NCBI GenBank assembly: GCA_965602045.1
Contig: CBFCXR010000165.1
Coordinates: 1-5,978, forward strand
Length of the DNA: 5,978 nt
Direction: 5' to 3'
Origin: G020354785 sp965602045
GTDB lineage: Bacteria; Bacteroidota; Bacteroidia; Bacteroidales; UBA10428
Below, one piece after another: positions 5,828 through 5,978 of the stretch (position 1 is its first letter; each line of letters starts with the position of its first letter). The notes beneath the pieces are model-generated. The model saw only the letters and a list, made by a program, of their open reading frames with translations, ran no database searches and was not told the DNA's origin. The position numbers were made by a program, and so were the translations under genes.

Positions 5828-5852
5828 ATTAAAACAAACCATCTGAACCAAA

Positions 5853-5978
5853 ATGAAATTTATAGATTTAGTTGAGAAGAACAGGAGTTACCGCAGGTTT
5901 AAGCAAGATTATCCAATAGATATTAATACATTAAAAGAATTGGTGAATCTGGCAAGATTATCAGCATCCAGTGGTAAT
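5853..5978 (+). CDS. Nitroreductase family flavoprotein, N-terminal fragment
   Basis: Forty-two codons are visible before the gene leaves the window: MKFIDLVEKNRSYRRFKQDY, then PIDINTLKELVNLARLSASS, then GN. The pattern NRSYRRF (10-16) is the FMN-phosphate-contacting N-terminal motif of the nitroreductase family, and LKELVNLARLSASSGN matches the second helix and following loop, usually ending A-PS-x-x-N. Members are FMN-dependent NAD(P)H oxidoreductases acting on nitro compounds, quinones or flavins; the substrate cannot be told from this fragment. No Shine-Dalgarno sequence is seen, as is normal in this phylum. The start is supported by the motif beginning within ten residues of the ATG and by the TAnnTTTG element about 26 nt upstream. 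It is transcribed divergently from trxB. Confidence 0.82.
   Translation, partial: MKFIDLVEKNRSYRRFKQDYPIDINTLKELVNLARLSASSGN

Noticed and set aside
1..5978. Search by eye for mobile elements, CRISPR repeats, tRNA/rRNA, integration sites or a novel defence or signalling system.
   Set aside because: All coding space is taken by recognisable core genes, gaps are under 200 bp, and no long direct or inverted repeats, tRNA-like segments or anomalous composition were seen.

Overview
This window is chromosomal housekeeping DNA from a member of the Bacteroidota. Four things point there: the gene order bamD - rpoZ - coaBC - DUF4835/porD, which I recall as a conserved Bacteroidota cluster; the omega/Rpb6-like protein in its Bacteroidota form; a lineage-typical CoaBC with PAMDxxMY in place of PAMNxxMW; and promoter elements matching the Bacteroidota consensus TTTG - about 19 nt - TAnnTTTG. 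Base composition is AT-rich and Shine-Dalgarno sequences are essentially absent, which also fits this phylum. I cannot name the genus.

Layout: positions 1-3231 hold a tightly packed minus-strand operon, in transcription order bamD (outer-membrane assembly lipoprotein), rpoZ (RNA polymerase omega), coaBC (coenzyme A synthesis) and a DUF4835/PorD-like exported protein whose last few codons run off the left edge. Adjacent genes overlap by 11 nt and 1 nt, then are separated by 7 nt. A divergent intergenic region (3232-3424) carries a good plus-strand promoter, two weaker minus-strand candidates and a conspicuous pair of palindromes. It feeds a plus-strand PLP enzyme of the alpha-oxoamine synthase family (serine palmitoyltransferase / cysteate acyltransferase / KBL-like), starting at a GTG at 3425. 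That gene ends 15 bp from the convergent minus-strand trxB (thioredoxin reductase). A second divergent region (5693-5852) separates trxB from the first 42 codons of a plus-strand nitroreductase-family flavoprotein that leaves the window on the right.

How they fit together: the operon mixes envelope biogenesis (BamD and a probable type IX secretion accessory protein) with core metabolism and transcription (CoaBC, omega). The PLP enzyme probably makes a long-chain base or sulfonolipid precursor, an envelope job that consumes an acyl thioester. trxB and the nitroreductase are both flavin redox enzymes sharing a divergent control region.

I found no mobile element, CRISPR array, RNA gene, riboswitch or defence system, and nothing I would call a new system. 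The points most worth a second look are the paired palindromes upstream of the PLP enzyme, that enzyme's unresolved substrate, and an A10 tract exactly at the CoaC/CoaB domain junction.
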